Shown here: piece after piece, positions 17,239 through 27,660 of the stretch
Layout: each line of letters opens with the position of its first letter
Numbering within the stretch: the stretch's first letter is position 1
Assembly (NCBI GenBank): GCA_905480605.1
Contig: CAJQRD010000028.1
Location: forward strand, 1 to 51,138
Direction of reading: 5' to 3'
DNA: 51,138 nt
DNA from: an uncultured Saprospiraceae bacterium
Lineage (GTDB): Bacteria; Bacteroidota; Bacteroidia; Chitinophagales; Saprospiraceae
Translations under genes and position numbers: made by a program
Notes under the pieces: generated by a model
What the model saw: only the letters and a program-made list of their open reading frames with translations
The model's database searches: none
What the model was told of the DNA's origin: nothing

Positions 17239-17487
17239 ATGACAAAAAAAGAACTATCAGAATTAACAGATCAAGAGCTGCTAAACGAAGCAAAGAAAAT
17301 GAAATCAACTTCCATAATTAATGCTTTATTAATCGGGTTTATGATTGGAATTATAATTTACAGTATTATTAAAAACAGTGTAGGGTTGTTCACATTAATT
17401 CCTTTGTATTTTGTGTTCAAATTGTTTAATAATTCTAAAAATAATGAAGTCTTAGAAAGTTTACTAAAAGAAAGAAATTTAAAATAA
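17239..17487 (+). CDS. Small membrane protein, 82 aa
   Basis: A polar N-terminal helix (TKKELSELTDQELLNEAKKM) is followed by two membrane helices (about residues 28-47, IINALLIGFMIGIIIYSII, and 49-63, VGLFTLIPLYFVF) and a charged tail. The 'LSELTDQELLNEAKK.K' opening followed by two helices occurs in many small Bacteroidota proteins often called FUSC- or redox-related by automated methods, but I cannot assign a function. The spacer before it carries the imperfect palindrome GTTATG ... CATAAC (about 17195-17219). Confidence 0.55.
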   Translation: MTKKELSELTDQELLNEAKKMKSTSIINALLIGFMIGIIIYSIIKNSVGLFTLIPLYFVFKLFNNSKNNEVLESLLKERNLK

Positions 17488-17614
17488 GAAGTAGGAAAAT
17501 ACGGTTTGTAAATCATTAAGGAAATCAAATGATTAAAAATTAATGAACTGCGCCAATGTTGAATTATGAATTATGGATTAAAAAAATGACACTGAAGCAT
17601 TAGAGCATTGAAGC

Positions 17615-17648
17615 ATTGTTGACATTGTTGACATTGTTGACATTGTTG
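17615..17648. repeat. Tandem 9-bp repeat (ATTGTTGAC)n, 3.8 copies
   Basis: Three perfect copies of ATTGTTGAC at 17615-17641 plus seven bases of a fourth. It is preceded by related words (AGCATTAGAGCATTGAAGC). It lies in the non-coding gap before the channel gene and is likely a slippage-prone microsatellite. Confidence 0.9.
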
Positions 17649-17736
17649 CTAAACTATTAGAAATATGGTATTTTAAGTATTACCAAACCAGAATTTTTAA
17701 ATTATCGTATCTTGGGTTTTTTTCAATCTCGGATTA

Positions 17737-18744
17737 ATGGATAAGTCACTAAGAAACCTACTAATTGCCTCGTTTTTATTGGTAATCTGTCTTTTTGTCG
17801 GAACCCTAGGCTTTTATATCATTGAGGAATTTGACGTGCTCAATGCCTTTTATATGGCAGTGATTACAATGTCGACGGTAGGATTTACAGAAGTGCATGA
17901 ATTGTCGGATAAAGGCAGGCTGTTTACCGCTTTTTATATTTTAATGAATTTGGGTATTTTAGCCTATGCTGTTTCAGTATTGACCAGCTTTATTGTAGAT
18001 GGAAAGTTCAAATCTATTTATCGAAACTATATGACAGATTTAAAAATAAATAAATTAAAAAACCATGTTATCGTATGTGGATACGGCAGAAATGGAAAAG
18101 AAGCATGCGCTGAATTGAGTCGTAGCGGTAGGGAGTTTTTAGTGATTGAAAAAGATCAGGAACATTTAAAGAAGTTTAAATCCACTCCTGGATCTCATAT
18201 TTTGATTGATGATGCCACCTCTGATAACACACTGATAACAGCTGGGTTGCCCCAAGCTGAGGTTATTATTATAACTACCCCATCCGATGCCGACAATGTC
18301 TTTATTACATTGACTGCTAGAGAAATGAATCCTCGTATCAAAATAATTGCAAGAGCTTCGGCAAAAGAATCAGAAAGAAAGCTCTATAGAGCGGGTGCGG
18401 ACAATGTCCTTTTGCCTGACCACCTCGGAGGTACATTTATGGCTCAAATGGTAACCAAACCTGTTGTTATTGAGTTTTTAAACCTGATGACAGGGTACAG
18501 TGGCAAACATTACAATTTGGAACAATTGCGTTTTGAAGACCTAAAGCCTATTTATCAAAATAAAACCTTGAACGAATTGCAAATACAAAAAACAACAGGA
18601 GGAACGGTGATTGGTGTAAAAGACAATACAAAAGGTTTAATTCCTAGCCCCGACTCTGAAACACTTATAGGCCCGAAAGACACTATTGTGATACTTGGAG
18701 GACAAGACCATATCAAGGAATTAAAGAACAAATATTTAAAATAG
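17737..18744 (+). CDS. Two-TM ion channel with RCK (TrkA-N/TrkA-C) domain, 335 aa
   Basis: Two membrane helices (about residues 7-28, LLIASFLLVICLFVGTLGFY, and 68-88, AFYILMNLGILAYAVSVLTS) flank a pore loop with the filter region MSTVGFTEVHEL (about 46-57). The cytoplasmic RCK domain opens with the dinucleotide-binding HVIVCGYGRNGKEACAEL (about 108-125), includes a VIIITTPSDADNVFITLTAR segment, and ends in a TrkA-C domain (GGTVIGVKDNTKGLIPSPDS). Layout and length match Kch/MthK-type potassium channels. The filter is TVGFTEV, not TVGYGD, so the second Gly and the Asp are replaced; ion selectivity could differ. It is transcribed alone after a 250-nt gap. Confidence 0.9.
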   Translation: MDKSLRNLLIASFLLVICLFVGTLGFYIIEEFDVLNAFYMAVITMSTVGFTEVHELSDKGRLFTAFYILMNLGILAYAVSVLTSFIVDGKFKSIYRNYMTDLKINKLKNHVIVCGYGRNGKEACAELSRSGREFLVIEKDQEHLKKFKSTPGSHILIDDATSDNTLITAGLPQAEVIIITTPSDADNVFITLTAREMNPRIKIIARASAKESERKLYRAGADNVLLPDHLGGTFMAQMVTKPVVIEFLNLMTGYSGKHYNLEQLRFEDLKPIYQNKTLNELQIQKTTGGTVIGVKDNTKGLIPSPDSETLIGPKDTIVILGGQDHIKELKNKYLK

Positions 18745-19071
18745 ATATACTTAATTGAAGTATAAGAAATCCGACTAACAGAACTGGTGTATTTGCATAT
18801 TTATGCTTTTCTTCTGTATTTTATTTATCAAACAGATAAAAATTATTTATTCTTAACTATCATACAAAATAACTAATTTTAGATAGTACCTGAATTTAAA
18901 CATAGGATTGATTTAAAAGAAATAAAGTAATAACTATTAATCAGATTGTATATGATTTAAATCATTGCGGTCTGTAGAGTTAATACAAATAAGTAATTAA
19001 AACATAATACTTTTAGTAAACTTAAAAGTAGACCTTCGTGTTATATAATTTAAAATACTTAAATCTCAACA
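18745..19071. other. Gene-free stretch upstream of the SOUL gene
   Basis: 327 nt, very AT-rich, without a reading frame or hairpin of note. It presumably carries the promoter of the SOUL gene; the word TATAATTTAA at about 19041-19050 is a possible -10-like element, but no partner element could be fixed. Confidence 0.3.
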
Positions 19072-19686
19072 ATGAAATTATTTTTAATACTACTTGGAGC
19101 TATCTTTTTAGTTTTTATCGTCATACAACTTTTTGCAATGAATGGGCAAAGGAATATTGAAACTTATCCTTACGTAGTCAAGAAAAAATATGATACAGTT
19201 GAAATACGGGACTACGAGGCTACCTTATTTACTTCTGTCAAACTCCCAGTTAAAGAATATAAAGATGCATCAAGCAAAGGGTTCTCGATTTTAGCAGGAT
19301 ACATTTTTGGAGGAAACGAAAGAAACGAAAAAATATCTATGACCTCTCCTGTTTCTATGTCTTTAGAAGACTCAATGACTATGATGTTTATGGTTCCTAA
19401 AAAATTTAATAAAGAAACACTTCCGCTGCCTAACCAATCAACCATAGAGTTTAGAGAAGAGCCTGCAAAAACAGTTGCTGCCATTACCTTTGGAGGCTGG
19501 GCAAATGATGAAAAAATAGAAAAGTATAAAGATAAATTGAGAGCGGCTTTAGAAGTAGAAGGAATTACTTATACGAATCAATTTTACTTTCTAGGATACA
19601 ACCCACCTTATGAATTTTTTAACCGCAAAAATGAAGTAATTGTCGAGTTAAAAGGTGAAGCTTTTAACGAAAGTATAAATAAATAA
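19072..19686 (+). CDS. SOUL-family haem-binding protein, 204 aa
   Basis: An N-terminal membrane anchor or uncleaved signal (FLILLGAIFLVFIVIQLFA, residues 3-21) is followed by the SOUL fold. Its hallmarks are PYVVKKKYDTVEIRDYEATL, a small-residue-rich GFSILAGYIFGGNE, KISMTSPVSM (the conserved I.MT.PV motif) and, near the end, YFLGYNPPYEFFNRKNEVIV. The length is normal. Family members bind haem or tetrapyrroles; in bacteria the physiological role is unclear. With its N-terminal helix it is probably on the periplasmic face of the inner membrane. Single gene. Confidence 0.93.
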   Translation: MKLFLILLGAIFLVFIVIQLFAMNGQRNIETYPYVVKKKYDTVEIRDYEATLFTSVKLPVKEYKDASSKGFSILAGYIFGGNERNEKISMTSPVSMSLEDSMTMMFMVPKKFNKETLPLPNQSTIEFREEPAKTVAAITFGGWANDEKIEKYKDKLRAALEVEGITYTNQFYFLGYNPPYEFFNRKNEVIVELKGEAFNESINK

Positions 19687-19853
19687 ATTTATAGTATATT
19701 TATACGTGATAGCTTTTAATAAATCCTGGCCAAGAACAGGGTATAGTATCAAGAAATTTATAAAAATTTCTATGGCATATTTCATTTGGTAGTGACTATG
19801 ACAAAATCCTAAATCTTCACTAAAGAATCATATTAATGCCCTAATTTTAAAAC

Positions 19854-22289
19854 ATGAGCTGGAGATATCTTTATATATTGGTTTTAATCACTACCCTCCA
19901 GTCAGGTTATAGTCAGCAAATTGATTTACGATTTAAACTGATAGATCAAGAAACCGAAAAACCCATTTCTGGTGCTCATGTTTTTATCAGTAACTCTAGC
20001 AAAGGAGCGATAAGTAGTTTTCAAGGGTGGTGCGAGATGAGCATTTCTCTTCAAGAGAATCAAAATTTTATAATCTCGCATGTTTCTTATGGAACCCTTG
20101 TCATCGATCCAAAGCATTACCCATTGTTAATGGATGACGCCATTCTTACGATGAAGAGTACCGGTGTGGACATAAGCCAAATACAAGTCTCAGCAAAACG
20201 GGGGCGCAAGTGGAAGAAAAAATTTAAAAAATTCAAACAAGCCTTGTTCGGACTTGGAACTCCAGCCTCAAAGTGCAAAATCTTAAATCCTGAGGTTCTA
20301 CGATTCGAAGAGCACAAAGGTAAACTGACGGTGAATGCCATAGACCTCCTACAAATTGAAAACAACTATCTGGCTTATGATATGCTATTTTGGTTAGAAG
20401 AATTAACTATAGAATCTGATGGATCAAAATATTATAAAGGCAAGGGTCAATTCACTGATAAGGAGAATGCTACAGATAATAAATTTCTAAAAAGAAGAGA
20501 AAAGAGCTACCTAAACAGTCCAGCACATTTTTTACGCAGTATCTTGGAGAGTTCTGATAAAACTGATTTAGAAAATAATGGCTATCAAGTTTACATAGAG
20601 AAATATGAAAAAAAGAAATTTGAAACAATATCTTCCCCAAGTCCACAAGACCTTATACAAGCAGATAAAACTAAAGGCTATTTTCAATTGCGCTTTTCTG
20701 ATTTTCTAACAATAAAACATTTGGATCTTTTAGAAACATATACTTTCGGAACTCAAGTTTCTATATCCAGAGCTGAGCAACAAAATTACGGGAGCAATAG
20801 AACTCAATCATTAGGCTCAAAAAAACAAACTGCCATTTCCAGAGTGTACAAGTCAAATCCTTTCCTAAAATTTGATATCCGTGGCAACATCATCAATAAA
20901 ACTGACATGAGTGAATTTGGTTATTGGGCAGACCAGGGACTGGCCACTACCCTACCCGTTGATTACAAGAATTTTTCTGATTTTGAAACAATAGTACCTT
21001 CTTCTAAGTCTATTGACACCTTACTTGTTTTGAAAAACTTAGTGGGCAAAAATCAGGACAAAAAAGAAAAAGCACTAAAACATATACAAGACAATTGGAC
21101 TCTTGGTTATGTAGCACCTCTACTAGACATATTGAGATTAAGCAATGATAATTGGCACCACCAGAAAATAGAAGCCTTATTAACTGAAAAGATTCCCTCG
21201 ATCAATTCTAAATACTTTGAAGGTATTCAATGGTTATGGAAAAATGATCCTATCCAAAGTAATTATTATGCTGATTTCAAGGCCCATGTATACAAGTCAA
21301 TAGATACTTCTTTTTATAAATATTTTTTTGAACGTGCACAACAATCACAAATCCGCCTAGACGAAATTGTCTGGGGTGGTGTGCTTCAGGATGGTATACC
21401 GCCTCTCCGAAAACCTAAAATGCTCTCAGCTTCCAAAGCCGAGTATCTATCTGAAACCAATGTTGTTTTCGGTGTATTGGTTAATGGAGAAGCCTATGCT
21501 TATCCAAAACGTATTCTAGCATGGCATGAGTTCTTTACTGATGAAATAAGTGGGCTATCTATCGCTGGAGTGTACTGTACTCTCTGTGGTACAGTTATTA
21601 TTTACGATACTGAATTCAACGGAATGAAATTTAATTTAGGTACAAGTGGTTTTCTGTATCGTTCCAACAAACTCATGTACGATCAAGCCACACAATCTTT
21701 ATGGAGTACAATAGAAGGTAAACCTGTAGTTGGACCTTTGGTTGAGAAGAACATACAACTAGAAACCTTACCTGTGGAAACTACTACTTGGGGTGAATGG
21801 AGAAAAAAGCATCCCAACACTTTGGTTCTTTCCTTAGAAACTGGACATGACAGAAACTATGCAGAAGGTGCTGCCTATAAGAATTATTATGCAGATGATG
21901 CCTTGATGTTTCCCGTACCTAAACAGGATAAGCGACTGGCAAATAAGGCCCGAGTATTCATCCCGCGTCCCCAAAATTTCAAAGAATATCCTTTGGCACT
22001 TTCTGTCGATTATCTCAAACAAAAAGGAATTCATCAAGATAAAATAGGAGAACAAAACATATTAATTTTAACAGAAAACAATGGTGCCAGCCGTGCCTAC
22101 GCTATTGATAGGCAACAGTTCAAATCTTATAAAAAAGGTGTCCTCACTGATAGCAAGGGCCAAACTTGGGAAGTAACTGACACAGTCTTAGTTGGAACGA
22201 ATGGAAGTCACCTTTTGCGACTTCCTGCTCATGAAATCTTTTGGTTCGCTTGGGTCAATGTTTACCCTGATACAAGAATCATATATTAG
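19854..22289 (+). CDS. DUF3179 protein with N-terminal carboxypeptidase-regulatory-like domain, 811 aa
   Basis: A signal peptide (MSWRYLYILVLITTLQSGYS) precedes a CarboxypepD_reg-like beta-sandwich (about residues 25-115, FKLIDQETEKPISGAHVFIS ... VDISQIQVSAKRGRKWKKK), a beginning usual for TonB-related and surface proteins in Bacteroidota. A long middle part (about 120-500) has no recognised domain. The C-terminal 290 residues are DUF3179: NVVFGVLVNGEAYAYPKRIL, WHEF, then VYCTLCGTVIIYD with two close cysteines, FNLGTSGFLYRSNKLMYDQA, SLWSTIEGKPVVGPL and WGEWRKKHPNTLVLS. The CxxC in a copper-chaperone-like position suggests metal or redox chemistry, but the family function is not established. 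The combination of a regulatory-like domain with DUF3179 in one chain is longer than typical DUF3179 proteins (about 350-400 aa). The gene is convergent with the UvrA gene. Confidence 0.85.
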   Translation: MSWRYLYILVLITTLQSGYSQQIDLRFKLIDQETEKPISGAHVFISNSSKGAISSFQGWCEMSISLQENQNFIISHVSYGTLVIDPKHYPLLMDDAILTMKSTGVDISQIQVSAKRGRKWKKKFKKFKQALFGLGTPASKCKILNPEVLRFEEHKGKLTVNAIDLLQIENNYLAYDMLFWLEELTIESDGSKYYKGKGQFTDKENATDNKFLKRREKSYLNSPAHFLRSILESSDKTDLENNGYQVYIEKYEKKKFETISSPSPQDLIQADKTKGYFQLRFSDFLTIKHLDLLETYTFGTQVSISRAEQQNYGSNRTQSLGSKKQTAISRVYKSNPFLKFDIRGNIINKTDMSEFGYWADQGLATTLPVDYKNFSDFETIVPSSKSIDTLLVLKNLVGKNQDKKEKALKHIQDNWTLGYVAPLLDILRLSNDNWHHQKIEALLTEKIPSINSKYFEGIQWLWKNDPIQSNYYADFKAHVYKSIDTSFYKYFFERAQQSQIRLDEIVWGGVLQDGIPPLRKPKMLSASKAEYLSETNVVFGVLVNGEAYAYPKRILAWHEFFTDEISGLSIAGVYCTLCGTVIIYDTEFNGMKFNLGTSGFLYRSNKLMYDQATQSLWSTIEGKPVVGPLVEKNIQLETLPVETTTWGEWRKKHPNTLVLSLETGHDRNYAEGAAYKNYYADDALMFPVPKQDKRLANKARVFIPRPQNFKEYPLALSVDYLKQKGIHQDKIGEQNILILTENNGASRAYAIDRQQFKSYKKGVLTDSKGQTWEVTDTVLVGTNGSHLLRLPAHEIFWFAWVNVYPDTRIIY

Positions 22290-22400
22290 CCAAATTTTTA
22301 AATCAATAATGGCAACACATCAATAAATGATATCTTAACAATAATTACACACTGCGAAAAAAGTGAGAACGCATAAATATATTGCTCATCGCTGCCTCAA

Positions 22401-25400
22401 TCAAGTCATTATTTCTCCACCTTTCTCACCACTCCCAGGACCTAGTGTAATTACTTGGTCGGCAAACTCAATCAAGGTCTTATTGTGTTCAATAAAAAGT
22501 ATAGTGTCACCGCGTTCAACCAACGTTTGAAAAACTTCAATTAAATTTAGAATATCAAAATAATGAAGCCCTGTACTTGGTTCATCGAACAGATATAAAG
22601 TTGCACCTTTTCGCTTTTTCATCATTGAAGTTGCCAGCTTCAATCGTTGGGCTTCACCTCCAGACAAAGTGTTGCCAGCATGTCCCAAAAGTAAATGACC
22701 CACGCCTACCCGTTTGAGTATATCTAATTTTTCAAGAATAGTTTCAGAATCAAAAAACTCAATTGCCTCTTGTACTGTCATCCTCAATACTTCACCAATT
22801 GAACGTTCTTTATATTTACATGTCAGAATAGTATCATTGTAACGCAATCCATTGCAGGAATCACATGTGAGCCAGATATCGCTCATGAAGTCCATGCTCG
22901 TTTTTAGTTTGCCATGACCAGAGCAAGTAGGACATTTTCCATTCTTACTCTGGTATGAAAAATCAGCTTTTTTCAATCCTGTCTTTTTAGCGAATTCTGT
23001 TTTTGAGAATACGGTTTTTATCTGCTCAATTATTCCAGTATGCGATACAGGAGTACTCAATCGATTTCCTGTCAGAGCATCCTGATCAATAAGCAACACT
23101 TCTTCAAATTGATCCATTCCACTTACTGAAGTACAACCCATTGGTCGCTTCTTTAACCAGGAACTATACAACACGTCTTTAACCAAACTTGATTTTCCAC
23201 TTCCGGAAATTCCAGTGACTGCTATTATTTGTCCTGCATAAAAATCTATATCAAGATTCTTAAGGTTATTGGCAAATGCTCCTTTCAAACCAAAAGAATC
23301 ACCTCTTTCACTTGGCTTCTTAACTGGAGTAACCCGCTGATCTTGAAAAATCTTGTATGTAACAGATTGTTTTGCTTTAGAAATATTATCAACCTTGCCT
23401 TGGTAGATCACTTCGCCACCTTGGCTTCCAGCACCTGGACCCATTTCAATCAAGTAGTCGGCACTTCGAATAAAAGATAGATCGTGCTCAACCACAACAA
23501 CAGTATTCCCATTCTCTACAATATTTTTCAATATTCCTGACAAAACGGCTATTTGCTTTTCATCCAACCCTATTGTTGGTTCATCCAAAACATAGATAAC
23601 ACCAAATAAGTGTGTAGACAATTGACCTGCAAGAGTAACCCGTTGTCTCTCCCCTCCAGAAAGTGTACTCACTGCTCTATCCAAGTTTAAATATCCCAAT
23701 CCAAGATCCACAATAGACTTCAAAGACTTTTTAACTGTTGGTATTATGACTCTACCTATTGCCAAAACAACAGCATCTAATTTACTATCGTACTTGTTAT
23801 TTAGTGACTCAATCAACTCGAGATAAGACGCAATGCTCAATTGAGTAAGCTCATGAATGTTTTTTCCAAGAAACTTTATGCTTAACAATTCTGATTTCAA
23901 CCGACTTCCGTGACATGTTGGACACAAAACATCATACAATAGCTCTTCTAGGTTTTTAATATTTTTGTTATGTAGTTTTCGTTGATATTCATCATCAATA
24001 TAATTACAGAGTCCCAACCATTTTGCGGTTAAAGATTGTGTTCCAATTCTTGACTTGGTATTAAACTTCCAAGTGACATTCCAAATCGCATCGCCCGTTC
24101 CATACAAAATAACATCTTTCACTTCACTTTCCAATTGCTGCCACGGCCGTTCGATATTCCACTTCTTTTGTTGTACCACTTCCTTTAGCGTTGCAATGAA
24201 TTGTCCATTTTCATCGGCATAATATCGTATTGCCTTATTTACAGATACACCACCTTCCAAAATAGATTTATCAGGGGAAACAATCACCATGTCTGGATCG
24301 CATTTACGTTTAAATCCAAGGCCTTTACAATCAGGGCATGCCCCAAGATGGTGGTTGAATGAAAAATGTTGAGCCGTATAAATTTTACCCTCATGTTGTG
24401 CAATCCTTGAATACAACAATCTAAATAAATCGTACACTCCTGAAAGTGTACCAACCGTGGATCTCTTCGAAGGAGCTCCTCCCTTTCTGTTGATCCCTAT
24501 TGCCGGTCCCAAACCTGAGAAAGAAGAAATTTTAGCTTCACTGTTTTGTTGAATAAAACTTCTGTTATATGTCGATAACGATTCCGTAAATCGCGCATTC
24601 GATTCTGCAAACAGAGTATCGTATACCAAGGATGACTTTCCACTTCCAGAAATTCCAGTGACAACTGTCAACTGATTTTTTGGAATACAAATATCAATAT
24701 TCTTAAGTCCATGAGTTGTTACACCGTTCAGTATAATTTCATTTTGATTAGAAGTCTTGGAAGCATGGTTTTTTATTTCGACCCTGCCGTTTTCCTGATG
24801 CACTTCAGGAATTCCTTGGTACGCAATAGTACCTCCTTCTTTACCACTTTTGGGGCCAAGCTCAATGTGCCAATCACTCCTGTTTATAATCGTTTCATTT
24901 TGTTCAATACAAACAATGGTATTCCCTTTCTCCTTAATTCTGTCAAACAAATGCAGCAAGGATTTAATATCATCATTATGCAATCCAATACTTGGTTCAA
25001 TAATCACGTACAACGTATCTCCTGTGTCTTTTTTCTGAAGCTGATTTGCTATTTTTACACGCTGCGCCTCTCCCCCGGAAAGTGTAGTTGAAGACTGCCC
25101 AAGCGTTAAGTACCCAAGTCCTATTTCTTGTAATATCTTGAGTCCTGACAATACTTTTATTTGATCCCTAAAAAAGGCCATGGCTTCATTGATTGATAAC
25201 TTATAACATTCCGCAATTGACAATCCATTGTATTTTACCCGAAGTGTTTCTTCGTTAAATCGATCACCGTTACATATGCCACATACCAAGTCCACATTAC
25301 CCAAAAAATGCATTCCAATTTGTGTCTTTCCCGCACCTTGACACATTTCGCACCTTCCCCCTTTATTATTAAATGAAAATCGAGATTTGGTAAATCCTTG

Positions 25401-27194
25401 AGATTTTGATTCCAGCAGACCAGCATAGATGTCACGAATATGATCAGACAATCCTAAGTAGGTTGCTGGATTACTACGAGGTGTTTTTCCTATTGGTGAA
25501 TGATCAATAAAAATCAGTTTATTGAGGGCATCAATATTTTCATGTCTGGTCAAGTTTGCAGGTTCACCGGTTTCAATGCCCAACTGCTGTTGCACTGCTT
25601 TGAGTAAAATACCTCTTACAAGACTTGATTTTCCAACACCAGATCTTCCACTCACAACATTGAGTTTTCCAAGTTGAAATTCAACATCAATATTTTTCAG
25701 ATTTCTTTCTTGACATCCAATAAGGCGAATTGAATTGCTTTCTGTTTTTGAAAATAATGTATGTCTCGATCTGACCTCTTCATTAGAGTTTTTAATCGCT
25801 CTGAATGTTGGACTGATCTTTTTCAATTCATCCTTATGACAAAACTCTGAAAACGCACCATTAAAAATGAGTTCTCCCCCTTCGACCCCAGCTTCAGGAC
25901 CAATCTCTATTATATGTTCAGCACTTGTAATTGTATCAAGATCATGCTCAACAACAATAACAGTATTTCCCCTTTTAACCAGTTGTTTAAAATGGTAAAT
26001 CAACCTTTCGTTCTCTTCTCGATGTAACCCAATTGAAGGCTCATCAAAGACGTAAAGCACATCACTCAACGGAACTAAGATTTGATTGGCTACTCGAATA
26101 CGCTGAATCTCGCTGGCACGAAGCGATTTCGAGGAACGATCTAAAGTCAAATGACCCAACCCTAAATCTTTTAATAAATCAACTTGAGACTCAATTTTCT
26201 TAATAATTTCACGCGCCACAACTTTCCAGATATTTGATTGAATCCACAATTTAAGATCGTTCAATTCCAAGGTTGCTATTTCTGCTATTGATTTTCCATT
26301 AACATCAACACTCAAAGCATCGTCATTCAAACGCGTTCCTTTACACATTTCGCACGTCACAGAGTGTACATACTTTAGAATATTAGCATTTCGATCTCTT
26401 CTTAGAATATCAGACATAATCGGAATCATTCCTTTGTAATAACCTTCTTCACGAGGTTTTGCCTTAATCCCTGTCCACTTCAACCGAGACTCAAGACTAT
26501 GCTTTCCAAAAGGTACTTTAATTTTATCACTTCCATATAAAATTACTTCACGCTGAAGATCTGTAAGTTCATTCCATGGAACATCAACACTGAACCCTTC
26601 AGCTTTACAAACTTGATTCAACACATCAATAGTGACTTGTGAGTACATGATATATCCATTGGGCAATGTTGGGGCCAATGCTCCTTCTCTAATTGACTTT
26701 TTGGGAACCGCAATAAGACGGTTAATGTCTATTTTTTCCTGCCTTCCAATCCCATTGCAATGTTTACATTTACCTACTTCTGAATTGAAAGAAAAGAGTG
26801 CGCGAGAAAGCACAATGTTTTTATCTGTTGATCCTGTCCTTGCAAACAATAAACGCAACAAATCATAAATATCCGACATTGTTCCAACTGTAGAACGTGC
26901 ATGCATTCCTGTTGTACGTTGTCCAATTGCAATAACTGGAGAAAGACCTTCGATTTTATCTACATCAGGACGATTCAATTTCCCTATAAACTGTCGAGCA
27001 AAAGAAGGCAAAGTTTCAAAATATCTTCGTTGTCCTTCTTTGGCAATTATCTCAAACACAAGGCTAGACTTTCCAGATCCTGATATTCCCGTCACAACAA
27101 TAAATTTATTATGAGGAATACTCAATGAAATATTCTTTAAGTTGTTTGTTCTAGCTCCTTGAATTACAATTTTCGGATGTCCCTCTGAGATCAT
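22401..27194 (-). CDS. Tandem class II UvrA (four ABC modules), 1597 aa
   Basis: Two complete UvrA units are joined in one chain, about residues 1-800 and 815-1597. Walker A motifs lie at 36-43 (GISGSGKS), 516-523 (GRSGVGKS), 847-854 and 1328-1335 (both GISGSGKS). UvrA zinc modules with CxxC pairs are present in all four quarters (143/146 and 281/284; 615/618 and 638/641; 953/956 and 1091/1094; 1421/1424 and 1444/1447). ABC signatures are LSGGE at 705, 1178 and 1510, but LRASE at 358-362. Walker B is intact at 384, 1204 and 1537, but reads VIIEP at 730-734, so Asp is replaced by Ile. The H-loop His of the same module is Gln765. Both units run straight from the 'STVGT' region to FSFN...C..C, so the UvrB-binding domain of true repair UvrA is absent. 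This makes it a class II (UvrA2/DrrC-like) protein, acting on DNA or in drug tolerance without UvrB. It stands alone; a shift in the middle or a fusion by sequencing error is unlikely, because the linker is smooth. Confidence 0.93.
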   Translation of the reverse strand: MISEGHPKIVIQGARTNNLKNISLSIPHNKFIVVTGISGSGKSSLVFEIIAKEGQRRYFETLPSFARQFIGKLNRPDVDKIEGLSPVIAIGQRTTGMHARSTVGTMSDIYDLLRLLFARTGSTDKNIVLSRALFSFNSEVGKCKHCNGIGRQEKIDINRLIAVPKKSIREGALAPTLPNGYIMYSQVTIDVLNQVCKAEGFSVDVPWNELTDLQREVILYGSDKIKVPFGKHSLESRLKWTGIKAKPREEGYYKGMIPIMSDILRRDRNANILKYVHSVTCEMCKGTRLNDDALSVDVNGKSIAEIATLELNDLKLWIQSNIWKVVAREIIKKIESQVDLLKDLGLGHLTLDRSSKSLRASEIQRIRVANQILVPLSDVLYVFDEPSIGLHREENERLIYHFKQLVKRGNTVIVVEHDLDTITSAEHIIEIGPEAGVEGGELIFNGAFSEFCHKDELKKISPTFRAIKNSNEEVRSRHTLFSKTESNSIRLIGCQERNLKNIDVEFQLGKLNVVSGRSGVGKSSLVRGILLKAVQQQLGIETGEPANLTRHENIDALNKLIFIDHSPIGKTPRSNPATYLGLSDHIRDIYAGLLESKSQGFTKSRFSFNNKGGRCEMCQGAGKTQIGMHFLGNVDLVCGICNGDRFNEETLRVKYNGLSIAECYKLSINEAMAFFRDQIKVLSGLKILQEIGLGYLTLGQSSTTLSGGEAQRVKIANQLQKKDTGDTLYVIIEPSIGLHNDDIKSLLHLFDRIKEKGNTIVCIEQNETIINRSDWHIELGPKSGKEGGTIAYQGIPEVHQENGRVEIKNHASKTSNQNEIILNGVTTHGLKNIDICIPKNQLTVVTGISGSGKSSLVYDTLFAESNARFTESLSTYNRSFIQQNSEAKISSFSGLGPAIGINRKGGAPSKRSTVGTLSGVYDLFRLLYSRIAQHEGKIYTAQHFSFNHHLGACPDCKGLGFKRKCDPDMVIVSPDKSILEGGVSVNKAIRYYADENGQFIATLKEVVQQKKWNIERPWQQLESEVKDVILYGTGDAIWNVTWKFNTKSRIGTQSLTAKWLGLCNYIDDEYQRKLHNKNIKNLEELLYDVLCPTCHGSRLKSELLSIKFLGKNIHELTQLSIASYLELIESLNNKYDSKLDAVVLAIGRVIIPTVKKSLKSIVDLGLGYLNLDRAVSTLSGGERQRVTLAGQLSTHLFGVIYVLDEPTIGLDEKQIAVLSGILKNIVENGNTVVVVEHDLSFIRSADYLIEMGPGAGSQGGEVIYQGKVDNISKAKQSVTYKIFQDQRVTPVKKPSERGDSFGLKGAFANNLKNLDIDFYAGQIIAVTGISGSGKSSLVKDVLYSSWLKKRPMGCTSVSGMDQFEEVLLIDQDALTGNRLSTPVSHTGIIEQIKTVFSKTEFAKKTGLKKADFSYQSKNGKCPTCSGHGKLKTSMDFMSDIWLTCDSCNGLRYNDTILTCKYKERSIGEVLRMTVQEAIEFFDSETILEKLDILKRVGVGHLLLGHAGNTLSGGEAQRLKLATSMMKKRKGATLYLFDEPSTGLHYFDILNLIEVFQTLVERGDTILFIEHNKTLIEFADQVITLGPGSGEKGGEIMT

Positions 27195-27660
27195 CTTGCG
27201 AAACTAATGAAATAAATATTGCCCACCCATCAATTATATTTATTTAAGTCAGTCATGATTTGAGTAGATTTGTAGACAATATAAAATATTAAAATTTTCG
27301 ATATGCCACCGATTTAAACTAAAATAAAGTTTAGATTTTACATTACCGTTTCGTCTTATTTCGGCGTATGCAAAACTGTTTTATTATAAAAAGGGGAACT
27401 GAAAATAACTCAAAATACAATCTGTTTTATGCCTACTTGGTTTAGCAATAATACGTATATTAATCCGCAGGATTTATCTAACAGTAGTGACGCTTAATAA
27501 GTAAGAGGGAACTGTTTTTATTTACCCGCTTTTAAGTATTTCCCGTAAAATTCTCAAACAGATTAAAATAAACTTTTAAATTAGTGTGGCAAAACTTTTA
27601 TGAAAACTCTACATGCTCTGGAATTTATGCGGCTATTAACAATTTAGATATAATATACTT
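27195..27660. other. Gene-free stretch between divergent genes
   Basis: 466 nt between the tandem UvrA (minus) and the GCS2-CBS gene (plus). Only a 22-codon run starting at about 27429 (MPTWFSNNTYINPQDLSNSS) is visible, too short to support. Promoters of both flanking genes should lie here. Confidence 0.35.

Noticed and set aside
17606-17650. Short CRISPR-like array
   Set aside because: Units are 9 bp and directly adjacent with no spacers; it is a simple tandem repeat.
22401-27194. Tandem uvrA as an assembly-made join of two neighbouring uvrA genes
   Set aside because: The halves differ strongly in sequence, the linker is in frame with normal codon use, and the degenerate residues form a coherent single-site pattern. 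A collapsed or merged repeat would not produce this.
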